From Plantactinospora mayteni (lineage in GTDB: Bacteria > Actinomycetota > Actinomycetes > Mycobacteriales > Micromonosporaceae): DNA of 64,000 nt. The notes under the pieces were generated by a model. It was not told the DNA's origin and did not search any database. It saw only the letters and a program-made list of their open reading frames with translations. Position numbers and translations under genes: made by a program. The DNA is taken from NCBI RefSeq assembly GCF_016862935.1, contig NZ_BONX01000008.1, forward strand, positions 1 to 64,000, given 5' to 3'. Every line of letters starts with the position of its first letter. Within the stretch, counting starts at the first letter, position 1. Shown here in pieces: positions 51,078 through 60,484 of the stretch.

Positions 51078-51511
51078 GACAACTCCTCGGATCTCGGATC
51101 GGTCCGCCGCCGCCCGACCGGGGCGGAACGCGCTGGTGGTGGCGGTTCGCCGGCCGTCGGTTCGCCGGCCGTCGGGTCCTCGGGGCCGGCGGAACTGTCG
51201 GACCTGGGTGGCATGGTGTTCAAATGCCGTTCAAGAACATCGAGCCGACCGGACCACATCCATCGGTATGGTGCGAGCCAGGCGTCGAGTTCGGCGAGCG
51301 GTTCGGGGCAGAGTTCATACCAGCGACGCTGCGCCTCCGGGCGGACCCGGACCAACCCGGCGTCGCGCAACACCCGCAGGTGTTTCGAGGTGCCCGGCTG
51401 GGTCAGCCCCAACTGCTCGGTCAGTTCGCCGACCGAGCGTGGGCGCTCCCGGAGCAGGTCCAGGATGTGTCGCCGGACGGGCTCGGCGAGGACTTCGAAC
51501 GGCGTGGCCAT
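51074..51511 (-). CDS. ArsR family regulator coupled to the SRPBCC gene
   Basis: A 145-aa winged-helix protein: PFEVLAEPVRRHILDLLRERPRSVGELTEQLGLTQPGTSKHLRVLRDAGLVRVRPEAQRRWYEL is the complete DNA-binding domain. No metal-binding CxC is seen, so it belongs to the metal-independent SdpR-like group. The tail (~100-145) is Pro/Ser-rich and carries a short T-A-G-E-P repeat. The second ATG (51511) fits the family better than the first at 51523. Confidence 0.87.
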   Translation of the reverse strand: MATPFEVLAEPVRRHILDLLRERPRSVGELTEQLGLTQPGTSKHLRVLRDAGLVRVRPEAQRRWYELCPEPLAELDAWLAPYRWMWSGRLDVLERHLNTMPPRSDSSAGPEDPTAGEPTAGEPPPPARSAPVGRRRTDPRSEELS

Positions 51512-51644
51512 GACGGCGAACATACCAACTCAGTAATATGCCGAGCAAGTTATGTACGCCCTGCGTCTCGGCACTAGTCCGGAGGTTCGGCCCCGGAAAA
51601 CCGGGTAAGGGGAGTCGGTTCCCCAGGAGGGAGGATCCGCACAG

Positions 51645-52874
51645 ATGCCATCCGACCTGGACAGCGGCACGATCCTGCGGGCGTTGGAGGACGCCGAGGG
51701 TTACGTCGCCAGGATCTGCTTCAAGACCGGGCCACCCACGCTCAGCGGAGTAGAACTGGAATGGACCGTGCACGACGCGGCCGTTCCGAGCCGGCCGGTC
51801 GACCCGGTCCGGCTCCGTACCGCACTCGGCCCGTACGCCCCGACCACCCTCGATCCCGACAGTCCCGCCCAACCGTTGCCCCGCTCGGGCACGGTCAGCG
51901 TGGAGCCCGGCGGCCAGGTGGAACTCTCCACCGCCCCGCGTCGCTCCCTCGGCGAGTTGCACGAGAGCACCACCTCGGACCTCGCCCACCTCACCGATCT
52001 GCTCGGCGCCGCAGGACTCGTCCTCGGCGACACCGGCATCGATCCGCACCGGCCACCGAGTCAGGTGGTCGACACCCCTCGATACCGCGCGATGCGCTGC
52101 GCCTTCGACCGGCTCGGCGCGGCCGGCCGGACCATGATGTACAGCACCGCCGGGCTCCAGGTCTGCCTGGACGCCGGCACCGTCGGCCGGTTCGCCGACC
52201 GGTGGGCCGCCGCGCACGAGTTCGGGCCGGCCCTGCTCGCGGTCTTCGCCACCGCCCGTCGGCACGCCGGTCGGGACACCGGCTGGGCCTCCGCCCGGAT
52301 GGCCGCCTGGCAGTACATCGACCCGGCCCGGACCCGTCCGGCCTGGTCACCGGCGTCGGGCTCGGCCGACCCGGTCGGCGTCTGGGTCCGGTACGCGCTC
52401 GCCGCCCCACTGCTCTGCGTACGCCGGGACGGCGCGGACTGGACCGTCCCGCCCGGGATCACCTTCCGGGACTGGCTGGCCGGTGCGCTGCCCCGACCGC
52501 CGACCACCGACGACCTCGACTACCACCTCAGCACCCTGTTCCCGCCGGTACGCCCCCGGGGCTACCTGGAGATCCGCTACCTCGACGCGCAACCCGGCGC
52601 GGAGTGGATCGCGCCGGTCGGCGTGCTCGCGGCGCTGCTCGACGACGACCGTACCCGGGACGCCGCCCGGGCGGTCTGCGAACCGGTCGCCGGCCGGTGG
52701 GCCGAGGCGGCCCGGTGCGGACTGCGGGACCCGCTGCTGGCCGGAGCGGCCGACACCCTGCTCGATCTCGCGCTGCGGTCGCTGGACCGCACGGGTCTGC
52801 CCCCGGCGACCCGCGAGGAGATCACCCGGATCGTGGCGCGGCGGTTCGCCGCCGCGCGGAAGGGATCGACATGA
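51645..52874 (+). CDS. egtA: Glutamate-cysteine ligase EgtA
   Basis: A 409-aa member of the GCS2 family, making gamma-glutamylcysteine, the sulfur donor for ergothioneine. Segments typical of EgtA include GVELEWTVHD, GTVSVEPGGQVELSTAP, RTMMYSTAGLQVCLDAG and RGYLEIRYLDAQPGAEW. First gene of the egtABCD operon; GGAGGG lies ~13 nt before the ATG. It overlaps egtB by 4 bp. Confidence 0.9.
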   Translation: MPSDLDSGTILRALEDAEGYVARICFKTGPPTLSGVELEWTVHDAAVPSRPVDPVRLRTALGPYAPTTLDPDSPAQPLPRSGTVSVEPGGQVELSTAPRRSLGELHESTTSDLAHLTDLLGAAGLVLGDTGIDPHRPPSQVVDTPRYRAMRCAFDRLGAAGRTMMYSTAGLQVCLDAGTVGRFADRWAAAHEFGPALLAVFATARRHAGRDTGWASARMAAWQYIDPARTRPAWSPASGSADPVGVWVRYALAAPLLCVRRDGADWTVPPGITFRDWLAGALPRPPTTDDLDYHLSTLFPPVRPRGYLEIRYLDAQPGAEWIAPVGVLAALLDDDRTRDAARAVCEPVAGRWAEAARCGLRDPLLAGAADTLLDLALRSLDRTGLPPATREEITRIVARRFAAARKGST

Positions 52875-54205
52875 CCGACGTCCGACCCGACAACCGGCCG
52901 ACCGGGTCGCTGCGCGACCGGATCGCCGCCGAGCTGACCCGGGCCCGGGACCGCAGTGTCCGGCTCACCGAGGCGGTCGACGACGACGACCTGGTCCGGC
53001 AGCACTCACCGATCATGTCCCCGCTGGTCTGGGACCTCGCCCACGTCGGCAACCAGGAGGAACTCTGGCTGGTCCGCGACGTCGGCGGCCGTGAGCCCGT
53101 GCGGCAGGACATCGACGACCTCTACGACGCCTTCAAGCACCCCCGCAGGGACCGGCCGGCCCTGCCGCTGCTCGGCCCGGCCGAGGCCCGACGCTACGTG
53201 GCGACCGTCCGGGACAAGGTCTTCGACCTGCTCGACGGCGTCCGGTTCGACGGCAGCCGGCTGGTCGCCGACGGGTTCGCGTTCGGCATGATCGCCCAGC
53301 ACGAGCAGCAGCACGACGAGACCATGCTCGCCACCCACCAGCTCCGGACCGGCCCGCCGGTGCTCTCCGCACCCGCACCGCCGCCCTCGGTCCGCCCGGT
53401 CGCCGGTGAGGTGCTGGTTCCGGCCGGCCGGTTCACCATGGGTACCTCGACCGACCCGTGGGCGCTGGACAACGAGCGCCCCGGCCATCCGGTGGAGCTG
53501 CCGGCGTACGTCATCGACGCGGCACCGGTGACCAACGGCGAATACCTCGCCTTCGTCGCCGACGGCGGCTACGCCGACCCGCGCTGGTGGAGCGAGCCGG
53601 GCTGGCGGCACCGCTCGTCGGCCGGACTGACCGCTCCGCTGCACTGGCGGCGGGACGGCACCGACTGGGGCTACACCCGGTTCGGCCGGTACGCCCCGCT
53701 GGTGCCGGACGAGCCGGTGGTGCACGTCGGCTTCCACGAGGCCGAGGCGTACGCCACCTGGGCCGGCAAGCGGCTGCCGACCGAGGCCGAGTGGGAGAAG
53801 GCGGCCCGGTGGGACCCGGACAGCGGCCGGTCCCGCCGCTATCCGTGGGGGGACGAGGACCCGACTCCGGAGCACGCCAACCTCGGGCAGCGGCACCTCG
53901 CGCCGGCACCGGTCGGGGCGTACCCGGCGGGTGCCTCGCCGCTCGGCGTGCACCAGTTGATCGGGGACGTCTGGGAGTGGACCTCCAGCCCGTTCCTCGG
54001 CTATCCCGGGTTCGCCGCCTTCCCCTACCGGGAATACTCGGAGGTCTTCTTCGGATCCGACTACCGGATACTCCGGGGCGGCTCCTTCGGCACCGACCCG
54101 GTGGCCTGTCGGGGCACCTTCCGCAACTGGGACCTGCCGATCCGCCGGCAGATCTTCAGCGGATTCCGGTGTGCCCGGGACGCCCGGCCGGAAGAGATCG
54201 CGTGA
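52871..54205 (+). CDS. egtB: Ergothioneine sulfoxide synthase EgtB
   Basis: A 444-aa iron enzyme joining gamma-glutamylcysteine to hercynine with oxygen. The N-terminal DinB-like domain gives the iron histidines (WDLAHVGNQEELWL and AQHEQQHDETML); the C-terminal FGE/sulfatase-modifying domain has GRFTMGTS, DAAPVTNGEYLAFV, LPTEAEWEKAARW, WEWTSSPF and ILRGGSF. The ATG at 52871 overlaps egtA (ATGA). Confidence 0.93.
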   Translation: MTDVRPDNRPTGSLRDRIAAELTRARDRSVRLTEAVDDDDLVRQHSPIMSPLVWDLAHVGNQEELWLVRDVGGREPVRQDIDDLYDAFKHPRRDRPALPLLGPAEARRYVATVRDKVFDLLDGVRFDGSRLVADGFAFGMIAQHEQQHDETMLATHQLRTGPPVLSAPAPPPSVRPVAGEVLVPAGRFTMGTSTDPWALDNERPGHPVELPAYVIDAAPVTNGEYLAFVADGGYADPRWWSEPGWRHRSSAGLTAPLHWRRDGTDWGYTRFGRYAPLVPDEPVVHVGFHEAEAYATWAGKRLPTEAEWEKAARWDPDSGRSRRYPWGDEDPTPEHANLGQRHLAPAPVGAYPAGASPLGVHQLIGDVWEWTSSPFLGYPGFAAFPYREYSEVFFGSDYRILRGGSFGTDPVACRGTFRNWDLPIRRQIFSGFRCARDARPEEIA

Positions 54206-54299
54206 CCGGTCGGCACCGTTCGCCCGGCCGGCGGAGTCGGGCCGGGACGTCCGGGGTCGCGCGGGTTCCGGGCCAGCTCGGTGCGGAGATCGGCCGCTG

Positions 54300-55046
54300 A
54301 TGTGCCGTCACCTGGCCTATCTCGGCCCTCCGCTACCGCTGGCCGCGCTGCTCCTCGACCCGCCGCACTCGCTCGCGCGGCAGTCCTGGGCACCCCGGGA
54401 CATGCGCGGCGGCGGCACGGTCAACGCCGACGGCTTCGGCGTCGGCTGGTACCCGCCGGACGGCCCGCCGGTGCGCTACCGGCGGGCCGCTCCGATCTGG
54501 TCCGACGCCACCCTGCCGGTGCTGGCCCAGGCGACCTCGGCCGGCGCGGTACTGGCGGCGGTGCGCTCGGCCACCGTCGGTATGCCGGTGGTCGAGACCG
54601 CCGCAGCCCCGTTCGCCGAGGGGCCCTGGCTGTTCAGCCTGAACGGCGCGGTACGCGGCTGGCCGGACTCCATCGCGCCGCTGGCCGGCCGGCTGCCGAC
54701 CCGGGACCTGATGACCCTGGACGCCCCGACCGACGCGGCCCTGCTCTGGGCCCTGGTACGCCACCGGCTGCGGGCCGGGGCCGCGCCGGCCGAGGCGGTC
54801 GCCGAGACCGTTCGGGAGGTGTCCGCCGCGGCTCCCGGCTCCCGGCTGAACCTGCTGCTCACCGACGGGCACCTGATGGTGGCGAACGCGGCTGGGCACG
54901 CGTTGTCGGTCCGGGCCACCGGCGGATCGGTGCTGGTCAGTTCCGAGCCGCTGGCCGAGGAGCCGGGCTGGCAACCGGTCCCGGACGGTCATCTCCTCGT
55001 GGCCACCGCCGGCCGGCTCGACGTCGCGTCGATCGGGCCGACGTGA
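54300..55046 (+). CDS. egtC: Gamma-glutamyl hercynylcysteine sulfoxide amidohydrolase EgtC
   Basis: A 248-aa Ntn-type class II amidotransferase-like hydrolase that removes the glutamyl group from the EgtB product. The nucleophile is Cys2 (MCRHLAYLG); [14 protein letters not shown] and [13 protein letters not shown] are conserved. It starts about 95 bp after egtB. It has the normal catalytic residue, unlike the related domain in the asparagine-synthetase homologue at 6029. Confidence 0.92.
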   Translation: MCRHLAYLGPPLPLAALLLDPPHSLARQSWAPRDMRGGGTVNADGFGVGWYPPDGPPVRYRRAAPIWSDATLPVLAQATSAGAVLAAVRSATVGMPVVETAAAPFAEGPWLFSLNGAVRGWPDSIAPLAGRLPTRDLMTLDAPTDAALLWALVRHRLRAGAAPAEAVAETVREVSAAAPGSRLNLLLTDGHLMVANAAGHALSVRATGGSVLVSSEPLAEEPGWQPVPDGHLLVATAGRLDVASIGPT

Positions 55047-55074
55047 GCAGCCGGAGCCCCGTCGTGAACAGCCG

Positions 55075-55215
55075 CAACTCCGGCGCGAGCAACAGATCCG
55101 AGCGAGCAACAGATCCGGGCGAGCAACAGATCCGAGCGAGCAGCAGGACCGGGCGAGCGACAGGGGCGGCGGGAGTGACCGGACGGAGGGAGCAATTCGA
55201 CCGAGCGAGTAACCA
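55075..55215. repeat. 18-bp degenerate tandem repeat between egtC and egtD
   Basis: Three near-exact copies of GCGAGCAACAGATCCGAG at about 55087-55140, with weaker copies on both sides (GCGAGCAGCAGGACCGG and GCGAGTAACCACGAG). It occupies most of the 260 bp between egtC and egtD. Read through in the egtD frame it has no stop codon, which gives a false long N-terminus. Confidence 0.8.
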
Positions 55216-55306
55216 CGAGAGTCCGGCGTGTGCGACCGGCGGGGCCGGCCGCGCGCAACAGGACCCGCCGCAGGGGGCGGCGGTGCCGATCGAGGGGAGT
55301 GTGCGG

Positions 55307-56272
55307 GTGACCGCGGATCCGTTGGAGATATACCTGGAGGAACGCGACCTGGAACGGGCGCTGCGGGCGGACGTCCGGAACGGGCTCACCGCGACGCCCC
55401 GGTGGCTGCCGCCGAAGTGGTTCTACGACGCCCGGGGCAGCGAGCTGTTCGAGGAGATCACCCGGCTGCCCGAGTACTACCCGACCCGGGCGGAGCGGGC
55501 CGTGCTGGTGGCCAGGGCCGGGGAGATCGCCCGGCTCACCGACGCGAAGACGCTGATCGAGCTGGGGTCGGGTTCGTCGGAGAAGACCCGCCTGCTGCTC
55601 GACGCGCTGACCGCACGGGGCAGCCTCGGCACCTTCGTACCGCTGGACGTCTCGGTCAGCGCGCTGGAGCAGTCGACCGCCGAGATCGCCGCCGCCTACC
55701 CGGGGCTGCGGGTACGTGGCATCGTCGGCGACTTCACCCGACATCTGGACCGACTGCCCACCGGTGGTCGGCGGCTGGTGGCCTTCCTCGGCGGCACCAT
55801 CGGCAACCTGCTGCCGGCGGAGCGGGCCGTTTTCCTCGCCGCGCTGCGCTCGGCACTGGAGCGGGGTGACTGGCTGCTGCTCGGCACCGACCTGGTCAAG
55901 GACCCCGGCGTACTGGTGCCGGCGTACGACGACGCGGCCGGGGTCACCGCCGAGTTCAACCGCAACGTGTTGCGGGTACTCAACCGCGAGCTGGGCGCGG
56001 ATTTCGAGGTCGACGCGTTCGACCACGTCGCGCTCTGGGACCCGGACGAGCGCTGGATCGAGATGCGGCTGCGGGCCCGGCGGCCGATGCGGGTCCGGGT
56101 ACTCGACCTCGACCTGGCCTTTGCCGAGGGGGAGGAACTGCGGACCGAGATCTCGGCGAAGTTCCGTCCGGAGGACGTCGACGCGGAACTGGCCGCCGCC
56201 GGGTTCACCGGGCAGGCCCGGTGGACCGACGACGACGGCCTCTTCGCCGTGACCCTCGCCCAGGCCACCTGA
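55307..56272 (+). CDS. egtD: L-histidine N-alpha-methyltransferase EgtD
   Basis: A 321-aa SAM-dependent enzyme that trimethylates histidine to hercynine, the first intermediate. [36 protein letters not shown], the SAM site [30 protein letters not shown] and the late [15 protein letters not shown] are all typical. The GTG at 55307 follows GAGGGGAG and gives the same length as the mycobacterial enzyme from memory. No egtE follows. Confidence 0.92.
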   Translation: MTADPLEIYLEERDLERALRADVRNGLTATPRWLPPKWFYDARGSELFEEITRLPEYYPTRAERAVLVARAGEIARLTDAKTLIELGSGSSEKTRLLLDALTARGSLGTFVPLDVSVSALEQSTAEIAAAYPGLRVRGIVGDFTRHLDRLPTGGRRLVAFLGGTIGNLLPAERAVFLAALRSALERGDWLLLGTDLVKDPGVLVPAYDDAAGVTAEFNRNVLRVLNRELGADFEVDAFDHVALWDPDERWIEMRLRARRPMRVRVLDLDLAFAEGEELRTEISAKFRPEDVDAELAAAGFTGQARWTDDDGLFAVTLAQAT

Positions 56273-56302
56273 GCCCCGCCAGCCCTCGACCGTACCGCCC
56301 GG

Positions 56303-56716
56303 TCAGCCCTCGACGTACTGCTCCGCGTACGCCCCGGTGGGCGGGATCGGGGTGATGACGTCGATCAGTACTCCGTTCGGGTCGGCCACGATGAAGTGCC
56401 GCTGCCCGAAGTCCTCGCTGCGCAGCTCCAGTTCGGCCGGCAGCCCTGCCTCGAGGACGAGTCGTCGCCACTCCGCGTCGACGTCGGTCACCTCGAAGTT
56501 GAGCAGCAGTCCCCGCACCGGAGCCCGGTACGCCTCGGGCAGCGTCGGGTGGTCGTGGTCGAGCAGCGCCAGCTCGTAGGCTGCCGGGCCGGGTCGCCGG
56601 AGGCTGACGTACCAGTCGGCCTCGAAGGTCGGCTCGAATCCGAGCAACCGGGTGTAGAAGTCGCGTGACTCCGCCAACCGGGAGGTGCAGATCACCGGAT
56701 AGAAGCTGGTCAGCAT
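56303..56716 (-). CDS. VOC (glyoxalase/bleomycin resistance) family protein
   Basis: A 137-aa protein with the paired beta-alpha-beta-beta-beta layout: [35 protein letters not shown] and the C-terminal [21 protein letters not shown]. Possible metal or drug-binding function. The ATG at 56716 is preferred because the upstream ATGs lie within or next to the operator. Divergent from the TetR gene and probably its target. Confidence 0.85.
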   Translation of the reverse strand: MLTSFYPVICTSRLAESRDFYTRLLGFEPTFEADWYVSLRRPGPAAYELALLDHDHPTLPEAYRAPVRGLLLNFEVTDVDAEWRRLVLEAGLPAELELRSEDFGQRHFIVADPNGVLIDVITPIPPTGAYAEQYVEG

Positions 56717-56734
56717 CAGGATCAACCCCATTCG

Positions 56735-56782
56735 CATACCGTTGGTATGTGAAGGTAAGCTAGTTGGCGTACCGTCGGTATG
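56735..56782. promoter_or_regulatory. Twin 15-bp operators between VOC and TetR genes
   Basis: CATACCGTTGGTATG at 56735-56749 is a perfect 6-3-6 palindrome; CGTACCGTCGGTATG at 56768-56782 is the same site with two changes. Centres are 33 bp apart, three helical turns, so two dimers would sit on one face of the DNA. Very likely the binding sites of the adjacent TetR protein, controlling both genes. Confidence 0.75.
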
Positions 56783-56797
56783 TCAACGGAGGGTGCG

Positions 56798-57388
56798 ATG
56801 CCGGATCTCAGTCGGCGGCAACAGCGGGAGCAGACCCGGCAGACCCTGCTGCGCGAGGGCCGGCGGCTCTTCGCGGCCCGGGGTTACGCCGGGGTGGGGC
56901 TGGCGGAGATCGTCCAGGCGGCCGGGGTCACCAAGGGCGCGCTCTACCACCACTTCGAGAACAAGGCGGCGCTGTTCCACGCCGTCCTGGCCGAGGTGCA
57001 GCGGGAGGTCGCCGGGCGGGTGGTGGCGGCGGCCGAGGCTCCGGACGATCCGTGGACCCGGTTCACCGCCGGCTGCGAGGCGTTCCTCGCCGCGAGCACC
57101 GATCCGGCGGTACAGCGGATCATGCTTGTCGACGGGCCGGCGGTGCTGGGTTGGGCGCAGTGGCGGGCGCTGGACGAGGTCAACTCGGCCCGCCACCTGA
57201 CCGAGGCGCTCGACGCTCTGATCGAGACCGGGGTGCTCGCCCCGCAGCCGGTCGCACCGTTGACCCGGCTGCTCTCCGGTGCGATGAACGAGGCGGCCCT
57301 CTGGCTCGCGACCTCGGGGCGGCCGGAGGACATGACGTACACCGTCGCCGCGCTGACCCGGATGCTGTCCGCGCTGCGCGCCACCTGA
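56798..57388 (+). CDS. TetR family repressor of the VOC gene
   Basis: A 196-aa regulator. The helix-turn-helix is REGRRLFAARGYAGVGLAEIVQAAGVTKGALYHHFENKAALFHAV; the C-terminal part (FTAGCEAFLAASTDPAVQRIMLVDGPAVLGW) is typical of the YcdC-like group. The ATG at 56798 follows GGAGGG by 5 nt. The earlier ATG at 56780 falls inside the second operator, so it is not used. Confidence 0.88.
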   Translation: MPDLSRRQQREQTRQTLLREGRRLFAARGYAGVGLAEIVQAAGVTKGALYHHFENKAALFHAVLAEVQREVAGRVVAAAEAPDDPWTRFTAGCEAFLAASTDPAVQRIMLVDGPAVLGWAQWRALDEVNSARHLTEALDALIETGVLAPQPVAPLTRLLSGAMNEAALWLATSGRPEDMTYTVAALTRMLSALRAT

Positions 57389-57562
57389 CACCGGCCACGG
57401 CTCCCGTGCCGACCCGGCCACCGGTTCCGGTGCCGTCGTCGCGGGCACGTCGAGGGCTGAAGGCGGCGTACGTCCTGAAGCCAGCGCACGTCCTGAAGCC
57501 AGCGCACGTGCCGAGGGCGGCTCGTCGCCGCCCGGCGTGCTCGGGTATGGTCGTCGGCAGCG

Positions 57563-57694
57563 AAGGGGAGTAGCTCCCAACGTCGTGGTCGACATACTGG
57601 TGCGCGCGTGTTGTGCACCCGGCCACGCGGCCTCACCCACGGTGGGGCGGGCGAGACCTTCGACTCAGGCAGCAATGCCGGGTCGAGGTCGCCT
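57563..57694 (+). ncRNA. yybP-ykoY manganese riboswitch
   Basis: The leader begins GAAGGGGAGTAGCTCCC, continues GTCGTGGTCGACATACTGG and, after a variable stem (57605-57650), has GGCGAGACCTTCGACTCAGG and GCAATGCCGGGTCGAGGTCGCCT. These are the two conserved internal-loop strands and closing stems of the actinobacterial form. It precedes a GDT1-family transporter, a known partner. High Mn2+ should switch expression on. Confidence 0.88.
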
Positions 57695-57727
57695 AGGCCC
57701 CGCCCGGCATCGACCGGGAAGGGTGAC

Positions 57728-58315
57728 ATGGAGGACTTCAACACCGCCTTGGCGATCAGCTTCGGCGTCATCTTCGTAGCCGAGTTGGGCGACAAGTCGC
57801 AGTTGATGGCGTTGACCTTCGCCACCCGGTTCAAGGCGCTACCGGTGATCATCGGCATCACCGTGGCGACCTCGGTCGTACACCTGGCCTCGGTCGCCCT
57901 CGGCGTCGGTCTCGGCGCGGCGCTCCCCACCGGCTGGATCGCGCTGATCGCCGGGTTGGCCTTCCTCGGCTTCGGGCTCTGGACGCTACGCGGCGACTCG
58001 CTCACCGACGAGGAGCGGCGAAAGGCGGAACGGACCACCCGCTCCGCGATCATCGCGGTCTCGATCGCCTTCTTCCTGGCCGAACTCGGCGACAAGACCA
58101 TGCTCGCGACCATCACCCTGGCCACCCAGCATGGCTGGTTCGGCACCTGGCTCGGCTCCACGGTCGGCATGGTCGCCGCCGACGCCCTGGCCATCGGCGT
58201 CGGCCGGATCCTCGGCCGCCGCCTGCCGGAGCGGACCATCCGGTACGGCGCCGGCGCGCTGTTCGGGATCTGCGGCGTCTGGCTGCTGGTGGACGCGGTA
58301 CACCAGTTGACCTGA
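57728..58315 (+). CDS. GDT1/TMEM165 family (UPF0016) cation transporter
   Basis: A 195-aa membrane protein with about six helices and the duplicated family motif, ELGDKSQLMAL in the first half and ELGDKTMLATI in the second. Family members (MneA, MntX-like) export Mn2+ or exchange Ca2+/Mn2+ for protons. The upstream Mn riboswitch fits export. The ATG at 57728 follows GGGAAGGG. Confidence 0.9.
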   Translation: MEDFNTALAISFGVIFVAELGDKSQLMALTFATRFKALPVIIGITVATSVVHLASVALGVGLGAALPTGWIALIAGLAFLGFGLWTLRGDSLTDEERRKAERTTRSAIIAVSIAFFLAELGDKTMLATITLATQHGWFGTWLGSTVGMVAADALAIGVGRILGRRLPERTIRYGAGALFGICGVWLLVDAVHQLT

Positions 58316-58415
58316 CGACCGCTGCCGGGTGGTGTGGGAGGGCCGGTCTGCGGGTAGCCGTGCCGATGGCCAGCGGTGGGTACGCAGCGGCCGTGGCCCG
58401 AGGGAGGATCACCGC

Positions 58416-58631
58416 ATGACCAGGCACGATGAGCCGAACGAGTACGGGTTCGCCGGCGACGTGACGTTGCCCGAGCCGGAACGGCCGCACAAGCGGGACG
58501 TGGTGGAGGAGGAAGCCGAGGACGTGGCGGTCCCCGGCTCGGACCTGTCGCGTGAGTTCCAGGAGGCGCTCGCCGACTCGGACCAGGTGGACGAGGCGGA
58601 CGAGGGTGAGGAGCGACCCTCGTCGCGTTGA
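58416..58631 (+). CDS. Small acidic hypothetical protein
   Basis: A 71-aa, strongly acidic and probably disordered protein (RDVVEEEAEDVAVPG, DSDQVDEADEGEE). No family I can name. GGGAGGATCACCGC precedes the ATG at 58416, and a perfect terminator hairpin follows 18 bp past the stop, so it is a real gene. Confidence 0.72.
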   Translation: MTRHDEPNEYGFAGDVTLPEPERPHKRDVVEEEAEDVAVPGSDLSREFQEALADSDQVDEADEGEERPSSR

Positions 58632-58649
58632 GTCCCGGGCATCGTCGAC

Positions 58650-58673
58650 GGCGCCGGCCAGTTGGCCGGCGCC
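58650..58673 (+). terminator. Perfect 10-bp GC hairpin
   Basis: GGCGCCGGCC, loop AGTT, GGCCGGCGCC, 18 bp after the small acidic protein stop. Followed by TTCCG rather than a T-run. Likely terminator. The rest of the gap to 58965 is promoter-like: AT-rich at 58790-58920, with CATTTTTTGTGATCACTAG near 58895. Confidence 0.7.
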
Positions 58674-58965
58674 GCTTCCGTCTCTCGGCGCCGTTTCCAT
58701 CTCCCGACTCCCACCCGCCGGCTCCCGTCCGCCCTGGGCTGGTCGGCACCGTCGTGGCCGACGACCCGCGTATGGGCTGAACGCGCCGCTGGTACTTATC
58801 GGCGGGATTGGGCCGAGTGCGACTACTGAGGGCGCTCAATCATCTACATTCGGTAGGAACTGCCAAGCGACAAGTGGGAACTTTTCATACTGTCGCATTT
58901 TTTGTGATCACTAGAGGTCTTTGGCGCCCCCGACCGGTTGGTGCTGAGACGGAAGGCCGGGGCTG

Positions 58966-60444
58966 ATGGATCTGCACACTTACCTGCGCGCGCTGCGCCA
59001 ACGCTGGTGGGTGGTACTCGCGACGGTGATGGTCGCGCTGGGCCTCGCCGGGTTCGTCACGGTACGGGCGACCCCGCAGTACGCCTCCTCGGTGACCTTC
59101 TTCGTCACCTCCTCCGGGCACGGCATGACCGACGCGTACCAGGGCAGCCTCTTCCTCCAACAGCGGGTCAAGTCGTACGTCGACCTGCTCAGCAGCGACC
59201 GGTTGGCGCAGACCGTCGCGGCGGAGGAACGGGTCGGGCTCACCGCCGACGAGGTACGGTCCCGGGTCAGCGCGCGGGTCGAGGCGGACACCGTACTGCT
59301 CTCCGCCACGGTCACCGACAGCGACCAGGCCCGGGCGCTGCGGCTCACCGAGGCGCTGGCGGCGCAGTTCGTGAAACTCGTGCACACCATCGAGACCCCG
59401 CCCGGCGCCAAGGACCCGCCGATCAAGATCGAGGTGGTCGGCGGCCCCCGGGTGAACGCCGAACCGGTCTCGCCCCGCCCGGTCCGCAACCTCGTGCTGG
59501 CCGGCGTGTTCGGGCTGGTGCTCGGCGCCGCGCTCTCGGTGTTGCGCGGACTGACCGACACCACCTTCCGGGACGGCGAGACGCTCCAGGAGGCGACCTC
59601 GGCGCCGCTGCTCGGCAGCATCCCGTACGACGGGCACGCCCGGTCGAATCCGCTGATCGTCGGTACCGCCGCCCAGACGGCCCGGGCCGAGGCGATGCGG
59701 AAACTCCGCACCAACCTGCGGTTCGTGGACGCCCAGGAGCCGGCCCGGGTCATCGCGGTGACCAGCGCGGTGCAGGCCGAGGGGAAGTCCACGCTCGCCT
59801 GCAACCTGGCGATCACGCTCGCCGAGGCGGGCTGGCAGGTGCTGCTGGTCGACGCCGACCTGCGCCGCCCCCGGGTCGCCGGCTATCTCGGGCTCGGCTC
59901 GGGCGCCGGCCTGACCGACGTGCTGATCGGCGAGGTGGCGGTCGAGGACGTGCTGCAACCGTGGGGCGACAAGTCCCTGCTGGTCCTGCCGGGCGGCTCG
60001 GTGCCGCCGAACCCGAGCGAACTGCTCGGCTCGAAGGCCATGGCCGACCTGCTGCTGTCGCTGCGCGAGCTGACCGACATCGTCATCATCGACACCCCGC
60101 CGCTGCTGGCCTTCACCGACGGCGTGGTGGTGGCGGTGCAGGCCGACGGTGCGCTGCTGGTGGCCCGGCAGGGCAAGACCCCGAGCGCGCAGACCGCCGC
60201 CGCCGCCCAGGCGCTGCACTCGGTCTCCGCCCGGGTGCTCGGCTGCGTGCTGAACATGTCGAAGGAAAACAAGATCGACGTCGAGCAGTACCGGGCGTAC
60301 CGGAAGGGTGCGCCGGTGGAGACCGTTCTCGCCACCCGTGCCGAGGAGCCGCCGGCCGCCGACCGGGTGCGCATCCCCCCGAACGACGCCGTGGCCGCCG
60401 CGTCCGCGGACAACACGGAGGAGTTCGACCGGGTACCGCGATGA
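58966..60444 (+). CDS. Exopolysaccharide chain-length/tyrosine autokinase (Wzz-BY-kinase)
   Basis: A 492-aa fusion. The Wzz part has a first helix at ~15-35 (WWVVLATVMVALGLAGFVTV) and a second at ~170-190; the C-terminal BY-kinase has Walker A SAVQAEGKSTLACNLA, Walker A' LLVDADLRRPR and Walker B IVIIDTPPLL. The Tyr-rich tail common in BY-kinases is weak here. It opens an exopolysaccharide gene group and controls export or chain length. The ATG at 58966 fits. Confidence 0.9.
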   Translation: MDLHTYLRALRQRWWVVLATVMVALGLAGFVTVRATPQYASSVTFFVTSSGHGMTDAYQGSLFLQQRVKSYVDLLSSDRLAQTVAAEERVGLTADEVRSRVSARVEADTVLLSATVTDSDQARALRLTEALAAQFVKLVHTIETPPGAKDPPIKIEVVGGPRVNAEPVSPRPVRNLVLAGVFGLVLGAALSVLRGLTDTTFRDGETLQEATSAPLLGSIPYDGHARSNPLIVGTAAQTARAEAMRKLRTNLRFVDAQEPARVIAVTSAVQAEGKSTLACNLAITLAEAGWQVLLVDADLRRPRVAGYLGLGSGAGLTDVLIGEVAVEDVLQPWGDKSLLVLPGGSVPPNPSELLGSKAMADLLLSLRELTDIVIIDTPPLLAFTDGVVVAVQADGALLVARQGKTPSAQTAAAAQALHSVSARVLGCVLNMSKENKIDVEQYRAYRKGAPVETVLATRAEEPPAADRVRIPPNDAVAAASADNTEEFDRVPR

Positions 60445-60484
60445 CGCGGGCTCGCCCGGTCGCGGGGTGATCGGGGGACGAAAA

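Noticed and set aside
57470..57510. Direct repeat CGCACGTCCTGAAGCCAG as a regulatory element
   Set aside because: Two copies of a short GC-rich duplication past the TetR stop; no position relative to a promoter suggests a function.
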